From Nocardioidaceae bacterium (GTDB lineage Bacteria > Actinomycetota > Actinomycetes > Propionibacteriales > Nocardioidaceae), in contig JAGIBL010000002.1 in the NCBI GenBank assembly GCA_017744365.1, positions 372,001 through 436,000 on the forward strand: a stretch of DNA of 64,000 nt, in the 5' to 3' direction. Position numbers and translations under genes: made by a program. The notes beneath the pieces were generated by a model that did no database searches, was not told the origin of the DNA, and saw nothing but the letters and a program-made list of their open reading frames with translations. Below are positions 42,917 through 50,584 of the stretch, piece by piece (the first letter of the stretch is position 1; each line of letters starts with the position of its first letter).

Positions 42917-43597
42917 TCAGCAGCGCGGGCAGCCGGGCGCCCCCACGGCCGGGTCGTGCGCGGAGACGAACTCCTCGATCCGGTTGCTGTGGATCAGGTC
43001 GGCGTGCTGGCGGACCTTCTCGACCGGCCAGTCCCACCAGGCGATCCGGAGCAGGGCTTCGCGCACCGGCTCCTCGAAGCGGTACTTCACGTGCTTGGCC
43101 GGGTTACCGGCGACGATCGAGTACGGCTCGACGTCCCGGGTGACCACGGCGCGGGTGCCGACCACGGCGCCGTGCCCGATGGTGACCCCGGAGGTGATGA
43201 TCGCCTCGTAGGCGATGAAGACGTCGCTGCCGATCGTCACCGGCCCCTTGGAGAAGATCGCGTCGTCGGCCTGCTCCCACTCGCCGTTCGCGCCCACGTG
43301 CCCGTGCACGCTGCTGATCCAGTCGAAGTGGTGCATCCCGCCCGGGATGATGACGGTGGTGTAGTGGATGCCGGCGTACTTGCCGACCTTGACCGGCACC
43401 TTGCGGTCGGCGGGCACGGTCTCCAGCAGCTTGAGCGAGGGGTACGACGGGTACTCGGCCTCGACCCACTGCTCGCCGGCGGTGTCGAAGTAGCGGACCT
43501 GGTGGCCATCCACCCAGAACCGGACCTTCGACCGGATCCTGGCCTTGAGCTTCTCCTTCAGACCCTTGGGCGGGTGCACCTGCATGCGGCTGTCCAC
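42917..43597 (-). CDS. Hexapeptide acetyltransferase (CatB-like), copy B
   Basis: This paralogue has 226 residues and the same plan as copy A: N-terminal 'VRFWVDGHQVRYFDTAGEQWVE', then 'GPVTIGSDVFIAYEAIITSGVTIGHGAVVGTRAVVTRDVEPYSIVAGNPAKHVKYRF', then a C-terminal 'GCPRC' Cys pair. The two copies lie head to tail with 42 bases between them. The shared N-terminal segment and terminal cysteines are not part of standard VatA-type proteins. They point to a local duplication of a lineage-specific acetyltransferase, perhaps for cell-surface glycan decoration. Confidence 0.8.
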   Translation of the reverse strand: MDSRMQVHPPKGLKEKLKARIRSKVRFWVDGHQVRYFDTAGEQWVEAEYPSYPSLKLLETVPADRKVPVKVGKYAGIHYTTVIIPGGMHHFDWISSVHGHVGANGEWEQADDAIFSKGPVTIGSDVFIAYEAIITSGVTIGHGAVVGTRAVVTRDVEPYSIVAGNPAKHVKYRFEEPVREALLRIAWWDWPVEKVRQHADLIHSNRIEEFVSAHDPAVGAPGCPRC

Positions 43598-43626
43598 GCG
43601 CGCACCCTACCCAGTCGTCGCAGGGG

Positions 43627-44133
43627 TCAGTCGCGAATCCCGGAGAGTGCGGCGATGAGGGCCTCGTAGGCGGGATCCCCGAACGCGACCAGCCTGGCCT
43701 CGGTGACCCGGGTGGGGGCGGTGGCGATGGTCTCGACGGCCGCCTTCGCCGCGTCGTCCAGCGGCCAGCCGTAGACCCCGGCCGAGACGAGCGGGAACGC
43801 CAGCGACCGGGCACCGAGCTCGTCGGCGACCTCGAGCGCCCGGCTGTAGCACGAGGTGAGCAGGCCCCGGTCGGTCTGGCCGGCGTGCCGGTTCGGGCCG
43901 ACCACGTGGATCACCCAGCGCGCCGGCAGGTCCCCGGCCGTGGTCCAGCCGGCGTCGCCGGTGGCGAGGCCGTGCGGGAAGCGTCGTACGGCGTCCGCCA
44001 GGATCTCCGGACCACCGGCGGCGTGGATCGCCCCGTCGACACCGCCGCCGCCGCGCATCGCACTGTTGGCCGCGTTCACGATCGCGTCCACGTCCTGCGT
44101 GGTGATGTCGCCGCGTACGACGCTGAGCCTCAT
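43627..44133 (-). CDS. Macro domain protein (O-acetyl-ADP-ribose deacetylase type)
   Basis: This stand-alone macro domain has 168 residues. 'VVRGDITTQDVDAIVNAANSAMRGGGGVDGAIHAAGG' is the ADP-ribose-binding signature of the MacroD/YmdB group with the catalytic Asn and Asp region, and 'AFPLVSAGVYGWPLDDAA' is the second phosphate loop. It removes ADP-ribose or acetyl groups from ADP-ribose adducts. It is the last gene of the operon 46276-43627 and its ATG overlaps the upstream stop (ATGA). Confidence 0.9.
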   Translation of the reverse strand: MRLSVVRGDITTQDVDAIVNAANSAMRGGGGVDGAIHAAGGPEILADAVRRFPHGLATGDAGWTTAGDLPARWVIHVVGPNRHAGQTDRGLLTSCYSRALEVADELGARSLAFPLVSAGVYGWPLDDAAKAAVETIATAPTRVTEARLVAFGDPAYEALIAALSGIRD

Positions 44134-44996
44134 CGGCGCCTCCTTCGAACCAGCATCCACCCTGCCACGCCGAGGACGCCCGCCGCAGCGGGCAGCATCC
44201 AGCGCCGCGATCTGTCGGACCGCGTGGTGGCGGGCGCCGGCGCCGTCCTCGGCTCCTCCGGCTCCTCCCGTACGGCGGGGAGCCGGATCTGCAGCACCGG
44301 GGCGTGCGCGCCTTCGGAGGAGAGCCGGATCCGCCCGGCCGGCCCCACCGAGATGCCCTCGCCCTGCTCCTGGGCCGGGAGCGCGAACGAGCTGACCGGC
44401 TCGAAGCCCGGGAAGGTGAGCACCGCGGCCGTGCCGTAGCCGCGCACGATCACCCGGTCGCTGCCGAGCAGCGCCGCGTCCGTCGCGAAGAGGTCCACCG
44501 TGCCGACCCGGTGCAGCCGGTTCGGCCGGTCCTCGCGCAGCGGCGCCGCGCTCGCGTAGACGGGACCGCCGAGCAGCGCCTTGGTCACGACGTAGGCCCG
44601 GCCACCCGCGACCACCAGCGACTCGGCGTCGTGGGCGCCGTCCGGGTAGACCAGCTCGTACGACGGCGCCCGCACCGTCCGCGCGCCTCGGCCGACCGGC
44701 ACCCGGTAGATCCGGACGCTGTCCCGGACGGCGCCGTTGTCGCCGATGTCGGCCGCCCAGACGTAGCCCGGCCCGTCCGGGGCCAGCGCCTCCACGTCGC
44801 GCACCCGGCCGGCGTACCGGGTGGTTCCGACCGTCCGGCCGCGCCCGTCCAGGACGTAGAGCACCGCGTCGTCGCCCGAGTCGTTGGTGGTGACCATGAG
44901 CGCGCCGAGGTCGACCAGGCCGCTGGACTCGTCGATCCGCGGGTCGGCGAAGGAGAAGACGGTGGTGGCCGCGAGCAGCAGCGCCAGCAGGTTCAC
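44130..44996 (-). CDS. Secreted/tail-anchored beta-propeller-like protein
   Basis: This 288-residue protein has a hydrophobic N-terminus (signal, residues 1-16), a beta-rich core with 'FADPRIDESSGLVDLGALMVTTNDSGDDAVLYVLDGRGRTVG', 'DVEALAPDGPGYVWAADIGDN' and 'DAESLVVAGGRAYVVTK', which resemble repeated blades of a propeller, then a Pro/Thr linker and a C-terminal membrane helix followed by Arg residues (about 265-288). It is likely anchored outside with a short basic cytoplasmic tail. No function is known. It overlaps genes on both sides (GTGA and ATGA). Confidence 0.72.
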   Translation of the reverse strand: MNLLALLLAATTVFSFADPRIDESSGLVDLGALMVTTNDSGDDAVLYVLDGRGRTVGTTRYAGRVRDVEALAPDGPGYVWAADIGDNGAVRDSVRIYRVPVGRGARTVRAPSYELVYPDGAHDAESLVVAGGRAYVVTKALLGGPVYASAAPLREDRPNRLHRVGTVDLFATDAALLGSDRVIVRGYGTAAVLTFPGFEPVSSFALPAQEQGEGISVGPAGRIRLSSEGAHAPVLQIRLPAVREEPEEPRTAPAPATTRSDRSRRWMLPAAAGVLGVAGWMLVRRRRR

Positions 44997-46183
44997 CGGC
45001 CGAGGAGGGAGGCGAGGTAGGGCTGGACCTTCCAGGTCGCGGTGAGCTCGTCGACCTCGGCCTGGGCCCGCTCCCCCGGGGCACCCGTGGCGACCGCACG
45101 CAGCAGCGTGTTGCGCGGGGTGTGCGCGCTGTCCACGAACTCGACCACGTCGACCCGGTAGCCGCGGGTGCGCAGCAGGCCGGCGCGCAGCGCGTCGGTG
45201 AGGGTGTCGGCGAACCGCTCGCGCAGGATCCCGTCGCGGACCAGGGCCGGGTAGGCCGTCACGTCGGCGTGGTCGCGCAGCTGCCGGGAGAGGTCCCGGT
45301 GGCAGCAGGGCGCGGCCAGCACCAGGGCCGACTCCCAGCCGACGGCTCGGGCGAGCGCGTCGTCGGTGGCGGTGTCGCAGGCGTGCAGCGCGAGCACCAC
45401 CTGCGGTGGCTCGTCGAGCTCGACGCCCTCGATGCTGCCGACCACGAAGGTCACCTCGCCGGCGACCCCGAGGCGCTCGGCGACGCCGGCGTTGTGCCGC
45501 CGGGACTGCTCCTTCACGTCCACCCCGACCAGGCGGGTCGGCAGGCCGCGGACCCGGGACAGCCAGGCGTGCGCGACGAAGGTCAGGTAGGCGTTCCCGC
45601 AGCCCAGGTCGACCACCCGCAGCGGAGCCTGCTCGGTCGGCGTGATCCGGCCGGCGGCGAGCGCGTCCTCGACGGTGGCGGCCAGCTCGCGGAGGAACTC
45701 CTCCACCTGGCGGTACTTCGCGCGCCGGCTCGGCTTGACCCGCCCGTGGGCGTCGCTGATCCCGAGCTCGCGCAGCACCGGGTCGTCCTCGGGCAGCAGC
45801 CGCGCCTTGGCCCGGTCGTGCTCGCGCGACGGCGCCGGCCCGGTCCGTGGCTGCACGCTGGCGACCGCGTCACCGCTCTTGGTGACCCGGACCTGCAGCG
45901 TCTCGGTGGCGGTGTCCACGTGCCAGTTGCCGAACGGCTCGGCGAACAGCTCCTCGAGCACGGCCGCGGCGTCCTCGTGGTTGCTGGTGTGCGCCTGGGT
46001 CTCGTCGTACCGGGTCACCTGGAGGCGCCGGCCCGCCTTGAGGTCGACGTACCGGAGCTCGACCCGGCGCCACGCCGGCCGGGTGCCCTTGCGCCGCCCG
46101 CTCGCCAGCGCCCGCACGAGCGAGTCCGCCGCGAGCACCCGGTCGCGCACGGCGGCGAGTGCCTGGTCCAGGGATTCCGTCAC
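44993..46183 (-). CDS. Class I SAM-dependent methyltransferase
   Basis: This protein has 396 residues. An N-terminal domain (1-170) with 'GTRPAWRRVELRYVDLKAGRRLQVTRYDETQAHTSN' precedes a methyltransferase fold with 'RVVDLGCGNAYLTFVAHAWL' (SAM loop, about 193), 'LVGVDVKEQSRRHN' and 'VVLALHACDTATDDALA', features of the methyltransferase 32 / GSTCD-like group. 'LAAPCCHRDLSRQL' contains a Cys-Cys-His typical of this group. The target is unknown, possibly RNA. It starts with GTG 6 bases after the 28-residue peptide gene and overlaps the next gene by GTGA. Confidence 0.85.
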   Translation of the reverse strand: MTESLDQALAAVRDRVLAADSLVRALASGRRKGTRPAWRRVELRYVDLKAGRRLQVTRYDETQAHTSNHEDAAAVLEELFAEPFGNWHVDTATETLQVRVTKSGDAVASVQPRTGPAPSREHDRAKARLLPEDDPVLRELGISDAHGRVKPSRRAKYRQVEEFLRELAATVEDALAAGRITPTEQAPLRVVDLGCGNAYLTFVAHAWLSRVRGLPTRLVGVDVKEQSRRHNAGVAERLGVAGEVTFVVGSIEGVELDEPPQVVLALHACDTATDDALARAVGWESALVLAAPCCHRDLSRQLRDHADVTAYPALVRDGILRERFADTLTDALRAGLLRTRGYRVDVVEFVDSAHTPRNTLLRAVATGAPGERAQAEVDELTATWKVQPYLASLLGR

Positions 46184-46189
46184 CGCCGC

Positions 46190-46276
46190 CTACTTCAGGA
46201 GCTTGGCGACGACCACGATCAGGATCAGCCCGAGGAGGGCACCGCTGATCACCAGTCGCCGGTAACGGGGATGCAT
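46190..46276 (-). CDS. 28-residue single-pass membrane peptide
   Basis: A short frame, ATG 46276 to TAG, encodes a 28-residue peptide with a basic N-terminus (MHPRYRRL) and one hydrophobic helix 'VISGALLGLILIVVVAKLL' ending in Lys. A TAGAAT -10 ends 7 bases before its ATG, so it appears to head a leaderless operon continuing into the methyltransferase gene 6 bases later. Composition and position support a real small membrane protein. No family name is known to me. Confidence 0.6.
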   Translation of the reverse strand: MHPRYRRLVISGALLGLILIVVVAKLLK

Positions 46277-46283
46277 GCCCGTG

Positions 46284-46289
46284 ATTCTA
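46284..46289 (-). promoter_or_regulatory. -10 element, leaderless start of operon 46276-43627
   Basis: TAGAAT (minus strand 46289-46284) ends 7 bases before ATG 46276. It is a near-consensus hexamer and would drive the peptide, methyltransferase, propeller-like and macro-domain genes. Confidence 0.6.
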
Positions 46290-46300
46290 GGTTTCGGGTC

Positions 46301-46634
46301 CGAAAAAAATTTCGCGGCCGTCCGTAATGCCGGCGGCTCCCCGTCCGTCTATCGCGTGACGGCGCCACCGCGGCGGTCCCCCAGAACACCGCCGCGGGCC
46401 CCGGCGGCCGCCGTCAGGTTGCCGGTCCCCCAGGACCACCGCGTCCGAGTCCTCCACGAGGGCGCGTTGGATGACCGTGTGACCCGACCCTTCGGGGTCA
46501 GACCCCTCGGGGTCGCACCAGAAGGCGTCGCCGCGGCTCGTCCCCCTGAAGCGAGCCGCGGCGACTGCCGACTCTCAGGTCCCCTCTCAGGCCCCCGGTC
46601 GCTTCGCGCGACCCACCCGTCAGGCGTCCCGCGG
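46301..46634 (+). other. 358-base gene-free gap with C-rich-loop hairpins
   Basis: No credible protein gene is seen between 46277 and 46634. The plus strand can form CCGCGGCGGT/ACCGCCGCGG around a CCCCCAGAAC loop (46367-46396), and a 14-bp stem 46527-46540/46552-46565 around a TCCCCCTGAAG loop. A third CCCCCAGGAC lies at 46427-46436, and two GACCC/GGGTC hairpins at 46486-46514. C-rich loops in series recall actinobacterial 6C-type small RNAs, but each run has five Cs and the order differs, so this is only a candidate. A run of seven A (T on the minus strand) is at 46302-46308. Confidence 0.4.
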
Positions 46635-46895
46635 TCAGGCGGCGTGCTCGGGCCAGGCCGCGGCAGCTGCCGCCGTCACCCGGCGCGAGGGCTTGCGGCC
46701 GATCGCGCGCCAGGCGCGGTCCAGGTCGGCCCGGAAGCCGAGCCAGGTCTCGCCGGCGGCCACGCGGTCCTCGGCGAGCGAGCGGGCCACCTCGGCGGTC
46801 CGGTCCCGGTCGCCGGCGAGCAGCGCCAGGAGCAGCGGGCCGAACCCGGGCGGGACGACGTGGGTCGGCGAGGTGGCGGAGCGCTTGGGGGTCAC
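46635..46895 (-). CDS. Small hypothetical protein
   Basis: This frame of 86 residues begins GTG 46895. It has a short N-terminus, a helical part 'FGPLLLALLAGDRDRTAEVARSLAEDRVAAGETWLGFRADLDRAWRAIGRKPSRRVTAAAAAAWPEHAA' and no membrane or catalytic signature. I do not recognise a family. It follows the DHA3-type MFS gene by 29 bases on the same strand and is probably co-transcribed with it. The helical segment loosely recalls the helical part of cobalamin-binding modules, but the B12 motif is absent. Confidence 0.5.
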   Translation of the reverse strand: MTPKRSATSPTHVVPPGFGPLLLALLAGDRDRTAEVARSLAEDRVAAGETWLGFRADLDRAWRAIGRKPSRRVTAAAAAAWPEHAA

Positions 46896-46924
46896 GCCAG
46901 GTAGACGCGAAAACCGCCGATCGA

Positions 46925-48214
46925 TTACGCGGCCATCGCCTCGTCCTCGACGGCGTCCATCGGCTCGCGGCGCCACGACAGCCACCGGGTCCGCGCGCCG
47001 CCGGCGATGCTGACCGCGAGCAGCACCCCGGCGATCGAGAGCGCGCCGCCCCCGATCAGCGTCCAGCGGGCCCCGAAGGTGGCGCCGACCCAGCCGACCA
47101 GCGGCGCGCCGAGCGGGGTACCGCCCATCACCAGCATCATGTACAGCGCCATCACCCGGCCGCGCATCGACGGCGCCGTGCTCAACTGCACGGTGGTGTT
47201 CGCGGCGTTGAGCATGGTCAGCAGGCTCAGGCCGAGGAAGGGAGAGAGCAGGGCGAAGGTCAGGTAGCTGGGCGCCAGCCCGAGCACGATCTCGACGGAC
47301 CCGAACGCGAGCCCGGCGGCCACCACCAGCCGCGGCCGCGGCCGGCCCTCGCGACGGGCGCCGAGCAGGGCGCCGGTGAGCGAGCCGATCGCCAGCGTGG
47401 TGCCGAGCAGGCCGTACTCCCCCGGGCCCTTGTCGTAGACCTGGGTGGCCATCAGCGCCGAGGTCATCTGGAAGTTCATCCCGAAGGTGCCGGCGAAGAA
47501 GCCCGCGACCAGGATCATCCGCAGGTCGGGGCGGCGGCGCACGTAGCGGATGCCGTCGCGGATCATGCCCTTGCCGCGCGGCGCCCGCTCGACCGGCGTG
47601 AGGTCCTCGGTGCGCATCAGCTGCAGCGCGCCGATCACTGCCAGGTAGCTGAGCCCGTTGAACGCGATCACCACGCCGGTCGCCTCGACCCCGGAGCCGA
47701 GTGCGGCGATCAGGAAGCCGGAGACCGCCGGGCCGATGACCCGGGCCAGGTTGAACGACGCCGAGTTCAGGCCGACAGCGTTGGAAAGGTCGTCGGGGCC
47801 GACCATCTCGCTGACGAACGACTGCCGGGCCGGGGCGTCGAAGGCCGAGCCGATCCCGAACAGGAACGCGAGCGCGAAGACCATCCACGGCGTCACCACA
47901 CCGGTCAGCGCGAGCACCGCCAGCACCACCGAGGTGATGGCCATCCAGCCCTGGGCGAGCTGGAGCAGCCGCCGCTTCGACATCCGGTCGGCCACCAGGC
48001 CGGCGTACGGCGAGAGCAGCAGGATCGGCAGGAACTGGAGGCCGGTGGTCACGCCGAGCGCCGTGCTCGCCTCGGCAGCGCTGCCGTGGTGGAGCTGGAG
48101 GACGAGCCAGTCCTGCGCCACTCGCTGCATCCAGGTACCGGTGTTCGAGACCACGCCGCCGAGGGCGTAGAGGCGGTAGTTGCGGATGCGGAGCGCGCGG
48201 AACGTGGGGCTCAC
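46925..48214 (-). CDS. DHA3/EntS-type MFS transporter
   Basis: This MFS protein has 429 residues and 12 helices. 'FRALRIRNYRLYALGGVVSNTGTWMQRVAQDWLVLQL' at the N-terminus and 'FDAPARQSFVSEMVGPDDLSNAVGLNSASFNLARVIGPAVSGFL' are diagnostic of the EntS/DHA3 group of exporters. It lies downstream of a MarR gene (76-base gap containing a small hairpin) on the same strand. A drug or siderophore export role is likely. GTG 48214 has GGGAGG directly upstream. Confidence 0.9.
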   Translation of the reverse strand: MSPTFRALRIRNYRLYALGGVVSNTGTWMQRVAQDWLVLQLHHGSAAEASTALGVTTGLQFLPILLLSPYAGLVADRMSKRRLLQLAQGWMAITSVVLAVLALTGVVTPWMVFALAFLFGIGSAFDAPARQSFVSEMVGPDDLSNAVGLNSASFNLARVIGPAVSGFLIAALGSGVEATGVVIAFNGLSYLAVIGALQLMRTEDLTPVERAPRGKGMIRDGIRYVRRRPDLRMILVAGFFAGTFGMNFQMTSALMATQVYDKGPGEYGLLGTTLAIGSLTGALLGARREGRPRPRLVVAAGLAFGSVEIVLGLAPSYLTFALLSPFLGLSLLTMLNAANTTVQLSTAPSMRGRVMALYMMLVMGGTPLGAPLVGWVGATFGARWTLIGGGALSIAGVLLAVSIAGGARTRWLSWRREPMDAVEDEAMAA

Positions 48215-48290
48215 AACCTCCCTCGCTCCGCTTCGGTCGGCGTGTGAGCCCCTGGACTGCTCTGCCCGATTGTTCGCTCGCTGCGCTCGC

Positions 48291-48737
48291 TCACGAGCCA
48301 GCCAGCCTTTCGATGAGAGGGGCGACCTTGCGGAGCAGGTCGCGTTCGTCGGGGGTCAGGGTCTTCAGCTCGCGGGCGAGCCAGGCGTCGCGGCGGCGAC
48401 GGTCGGCGAGCAGGGTCTCGCGGCCCTGCTCGGAGAGGTCGACGAGCACGGCGCGGCCGTCGGTCTCGGACGCTCGTCGTACGACGTAGCCGGACTCGGC
48501 GAGCGAGTTCACGGTGCGCGTCATCGACGGCGGCTGCACCCGCTCGTGCGCGGCCAGCTGGCCGACGGTCTGCTCGCCGTGCCGGAACAGCACCCCGAGC
48601 ACGCTCACCTGGGAGGTGCTCAGCGGGTTCTCGGGATCGCGCTCGTTGCGCAGCCGCCTGGCCAGCCGCATCACGCCGACCCGGAGCTGGCTGGCCAGCC
48701 CGGAGTCAGTACGGGTCGCGGTCTCGAGCGTGGGCAT
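48291..48737 (-). CDS. MarR-family regulator
   Basis: This MarR-type protein has 148 residues. 'LSTSQVSVLGVLFRHGEQTVGQLAAHERVQPPSMTRTVNSLAESGYVVRRASETDGRAVLVDLSEQG' forms the winged helix with the D-x-R wing. It is followed by the DHA3-type MFS gene, which it probably controls. Its -10 (TAGGCT) is inside a palindromic element just before the ATG. By neighbourhood it corresponds to M. tuberculosis Rv0880. Confidence 0.9.
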   Translation of the reverse strand: MPTLETATRTDSGLASQLRVGVMRLARRLRNERDPENPLSTSQVSVLGVLFRHGEQTVGQLAAHERVQPPSMTRTVNSLAESGYVVRRASETDGRAVLVDLSEQGRETLLADRRRRDAWLARELKTLTPDERDLLRKVAPLIERLAGS

Positions 48738-48740
48738 GTC

Positions 48741-48768
48741 ATTAGCCTAACTCATTAGTCACGCTAAT
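48741..48768 (-). promoter_or_regulatory. Palindromic operator overlapping -10 of marR 48737
   Basis: ATTAGC (48741-48746) and GCTAAT (48763-48768) form outer arms, and CTAA/TTAG (48747-48750, 48755-48758) an inner pair. On the minus strand TAGGCT (48749-48744) ends 6 bases before ATG 48737. Autorepression of a leaderless transcript is likely. Confidence 0.58.
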
Positions 48769-48816
48769 TATTTCGGCGCGGGATGCGGCGCCGTACCCAC
48801 AGCCCGAGCCGATGCC

Positions 48817-50241
48817 CTACGTCAGCCAGCGGGTGATCGGGTCGATCGCGAAGTAGACGACGAAGAGGGCGGAGACGACCCAGAGCAGCAGGTGGATCTC
48901 GGCGGCCTTGCCGCGCACCAGCTTGATGAGCGTGTAGGCCAGGAAGCCCATGCCGATGCCCGCGGTGATCGAGTACGTGAACGGCATCAGCACGATGGTC
49001 AGGAACGCCGGGATGGCGATCTCCAGGTCCTCCCAGTCGATGTTGCGGACCTGCTGCATCATCAGGAAGCCGACCAGGACGAGCGCCGGTACGGCGGCCT
49101 CGCTCGGCACGATCTTGACCAGGGGGGCGAAGAAGATCGCGATCAGGAACAGGACACCGGTGACCACCGACGCCAGACCGGTGCGGGCGCCCTCGCCGAC
49201 GCCCGAGGCGGACTCGATGTAGGAGGTGTTCGAGGACACGCCCGCGGCACCACCGGCCGCGGCCGCGATCGAGTCGACCACGAGGATGCGCTGCGTGTTC
49301 GGCGGGACCCCGTCCTCGTCGAGCAGCCCGGCCTCGGCGCCGATGGCCGTCATCGTGCCCATGGTGTCGAAGAAGTCCGCGAGCATCAGCGTGAAGATCA
49401 GCAGCAGCACGGTGACCACACCGGCGTCGCCCCAGGAGTCGAAGAGGTTGAACTTGCCGACCGTGTCGAAGTGCGGCTTGTCGAAGACCTTGTCGGGCCA
49501 CTTCGGGACGTTGAGACTCCAGCCGAGCGGGTTCTTGTCACCGTCGCCTCCGATGGACTCGACCACGATCGCCAACACCGCGGTGGCCAGGACGGAGATC
49601 AGGATCGCTCCCCGAACCTTGCGCACCCAGAGCGTGACCACGAGGGCAAGACCGAGCACGAAGACCAGCACGGGCCAGCCGGCCAGCTCGCCGGTCCGGC
49701 CGAGCTGGACCGGGACCGTCGTCTTGGCGGCGTCCGGGATTCGCTGTACGAACCCGGCATCGACGAACCCGATGATCGTGATGAACAGGCCGATGCCGAC
49801 CGAGATCGCGATCTTCAGCTCGGCCGGGACGGCATGGAAGACCGCCTGCCGGAACCCGGTCAGGACCAGGACGAGGATGATGATGCCCTCGATCACGATC
49901 AGGCCCATCGCGTCCGCCCAGGTCATCTGGGAGGCGATCGAGAACGCCACGAAGGCGTTCAGGCCCAGCCCGGTCGCGAGCGCCAGCGGGTAGTTCGCGA
50001 CGACGCCCATGAGGATCGTCACGATCCCGGCCACGAGCGCGGTGCCGGCCGCGATGGCCGGCAGGTTCGACCCGTCGCCGGTCCCGCCCCCGAGGAACTT
50101 GCCGTCCACATCGGTCGCGAACCCGAGGATGAGCGGGTTGAGCACGACGATGTACGCCATCGTGAAGAAGGTGACGACGCCGCCGCGGATCTCCCGGCCT
50201 ACCGTCGAGCCGCGTTCGGTGATCTTGAAGAACTGGTCCAC
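48817..50241 (-). CDS. NCS2-family purine permease (AzgA-like)
   Basis: This nucleobase permease has 474 residues and about 13 helices. 'VTFFTMAYIVVLNPLILG' near the N-terminus, 'ALATGLGLNAFVAF' and 'FTLMLADFFDTMGTMTAIGAEAGLLDEDG' (residues around 300-328) match the AzgA branch that imports hypoxanthine, guanine or adenine with protons. A segment of about 50 residues between helices ('SIGGDGDKNPLGWSLNVPKWPDKVFDKPHFDTV') is typical of this branch. It stands alone. Confidence 0.92.
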   Translation of the reverse strand: MDQFFKITERGSTVGREIRGGVVTFFTMAYIVVLNPLILGFATDVDGKFLGGGTGDGSNLPAIAAGTALVAGIVTILMGVVANYPLALATGLGLNAFVAFSIASQMTWADAMGLIVIEGIIILVLVLTGFRQAVFHAVPAELKIAISVGIGLFITIIGFVDAGFVQRIPDAAKTTVPVQLGRTGELAGWPVLVFVLGLALVVTLWVRKVRGAILISVLATAVLAIVVESIGGDGDKNPLGWSLNVPKWPDKVFDKPHFDTVGKFNLFDSWGDAGVVTVLLLIFTLMLADFFDTMGTMTAIGAEAGLLDEDGVPPNTQRILVVDSIAAAAGGAAGVSSNTSYIESASGVGEGARTGLASVVTGVLFLIAIFFAPLVKIVPSEAAVPALVLVGFLMMQQVRNIDWEDLEIAIPAFLTIVLMPFTYSITAGIGMGFLAYTLIKLVRGKAAEIHLLLWVVSALFVVYFAIDPITRWLT

Positions 50242-50290
50242 GGGCGCACATGCTGGCAGAGCCGTGCGCCGGTGAACACCCCGGCCCGGC

Positions 50291-50296
50291 TACATT
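50291..50296 (+). promoter_or_regulatory. -10 element, leaderless start of gene 50303
   Basis: TACATT ends 6 bases before GTG 50303, fitting a leaderless transcript. The 61-base gap to the divergent permease would contain both promoters. Confidence 0.5.
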
Positions 50297-50302
50297 GAGT
50301 CC

Positions 50303-50584
50303 GTGTCAGAGCAGCAGCCGCAGGTCCACGAGATCGGGAACCGGACCTACATCGTGGCCGACGTGGATCCCCTCGACGTCGACGGCGTGCGCACGATCGC
50401 GGTCGGCACCGTGCTCTGGGGCATCGCGTTCCTGATGCTGCTCCCGTTCTCCGGGAGGCTGCGCGAGGACGGCCACCTGTGGTGGCTGTGGACCTGCGTG
50501 GCCGGGTTCGGGTTCGGGCTGGTCGGCTGGGACTGGTGTCGCAGAAGGCGCAACGCGAAGCTCGAGGCCCGCGAGAGCGCCTAG
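50303..50584 (+). CDS. DUF2530 membrane protein
   Basis: This 93-residue protein has an N-terminal soluble part with 'VDPLDVDGVRTIAVGTVLWGIAFLMLLPF' (first helix about 33-49) and 'DGHLWWLWTCVAGFGFGLVGWDWCRRRR' (second helix about 57-78), the DUF2530 pattern. Function unknown. It corresponds to Rv0882 in M. tuberculosis, likewise beside the DUF3027 gene. The 3' ends of the two converging genes overlap by 4 bases. Confidence 0.88.
   Translation: MSEQQPQVHEIGNRTYIVADVDPLDVDGVRTIAVGTVLWGIAFLMLLPFSGRLREDGHLWWLWTCVAGFGFGLVGWDWCRRRRNAKLEARESA

Noticed and set aside
48215-48290. GTTCGCTCGCTGCGCTCGCTCAC run as a riboswitch
   Set aside because: It is a short GC-rich hairpin typical of gaps in this genome and has no riboswitch core.
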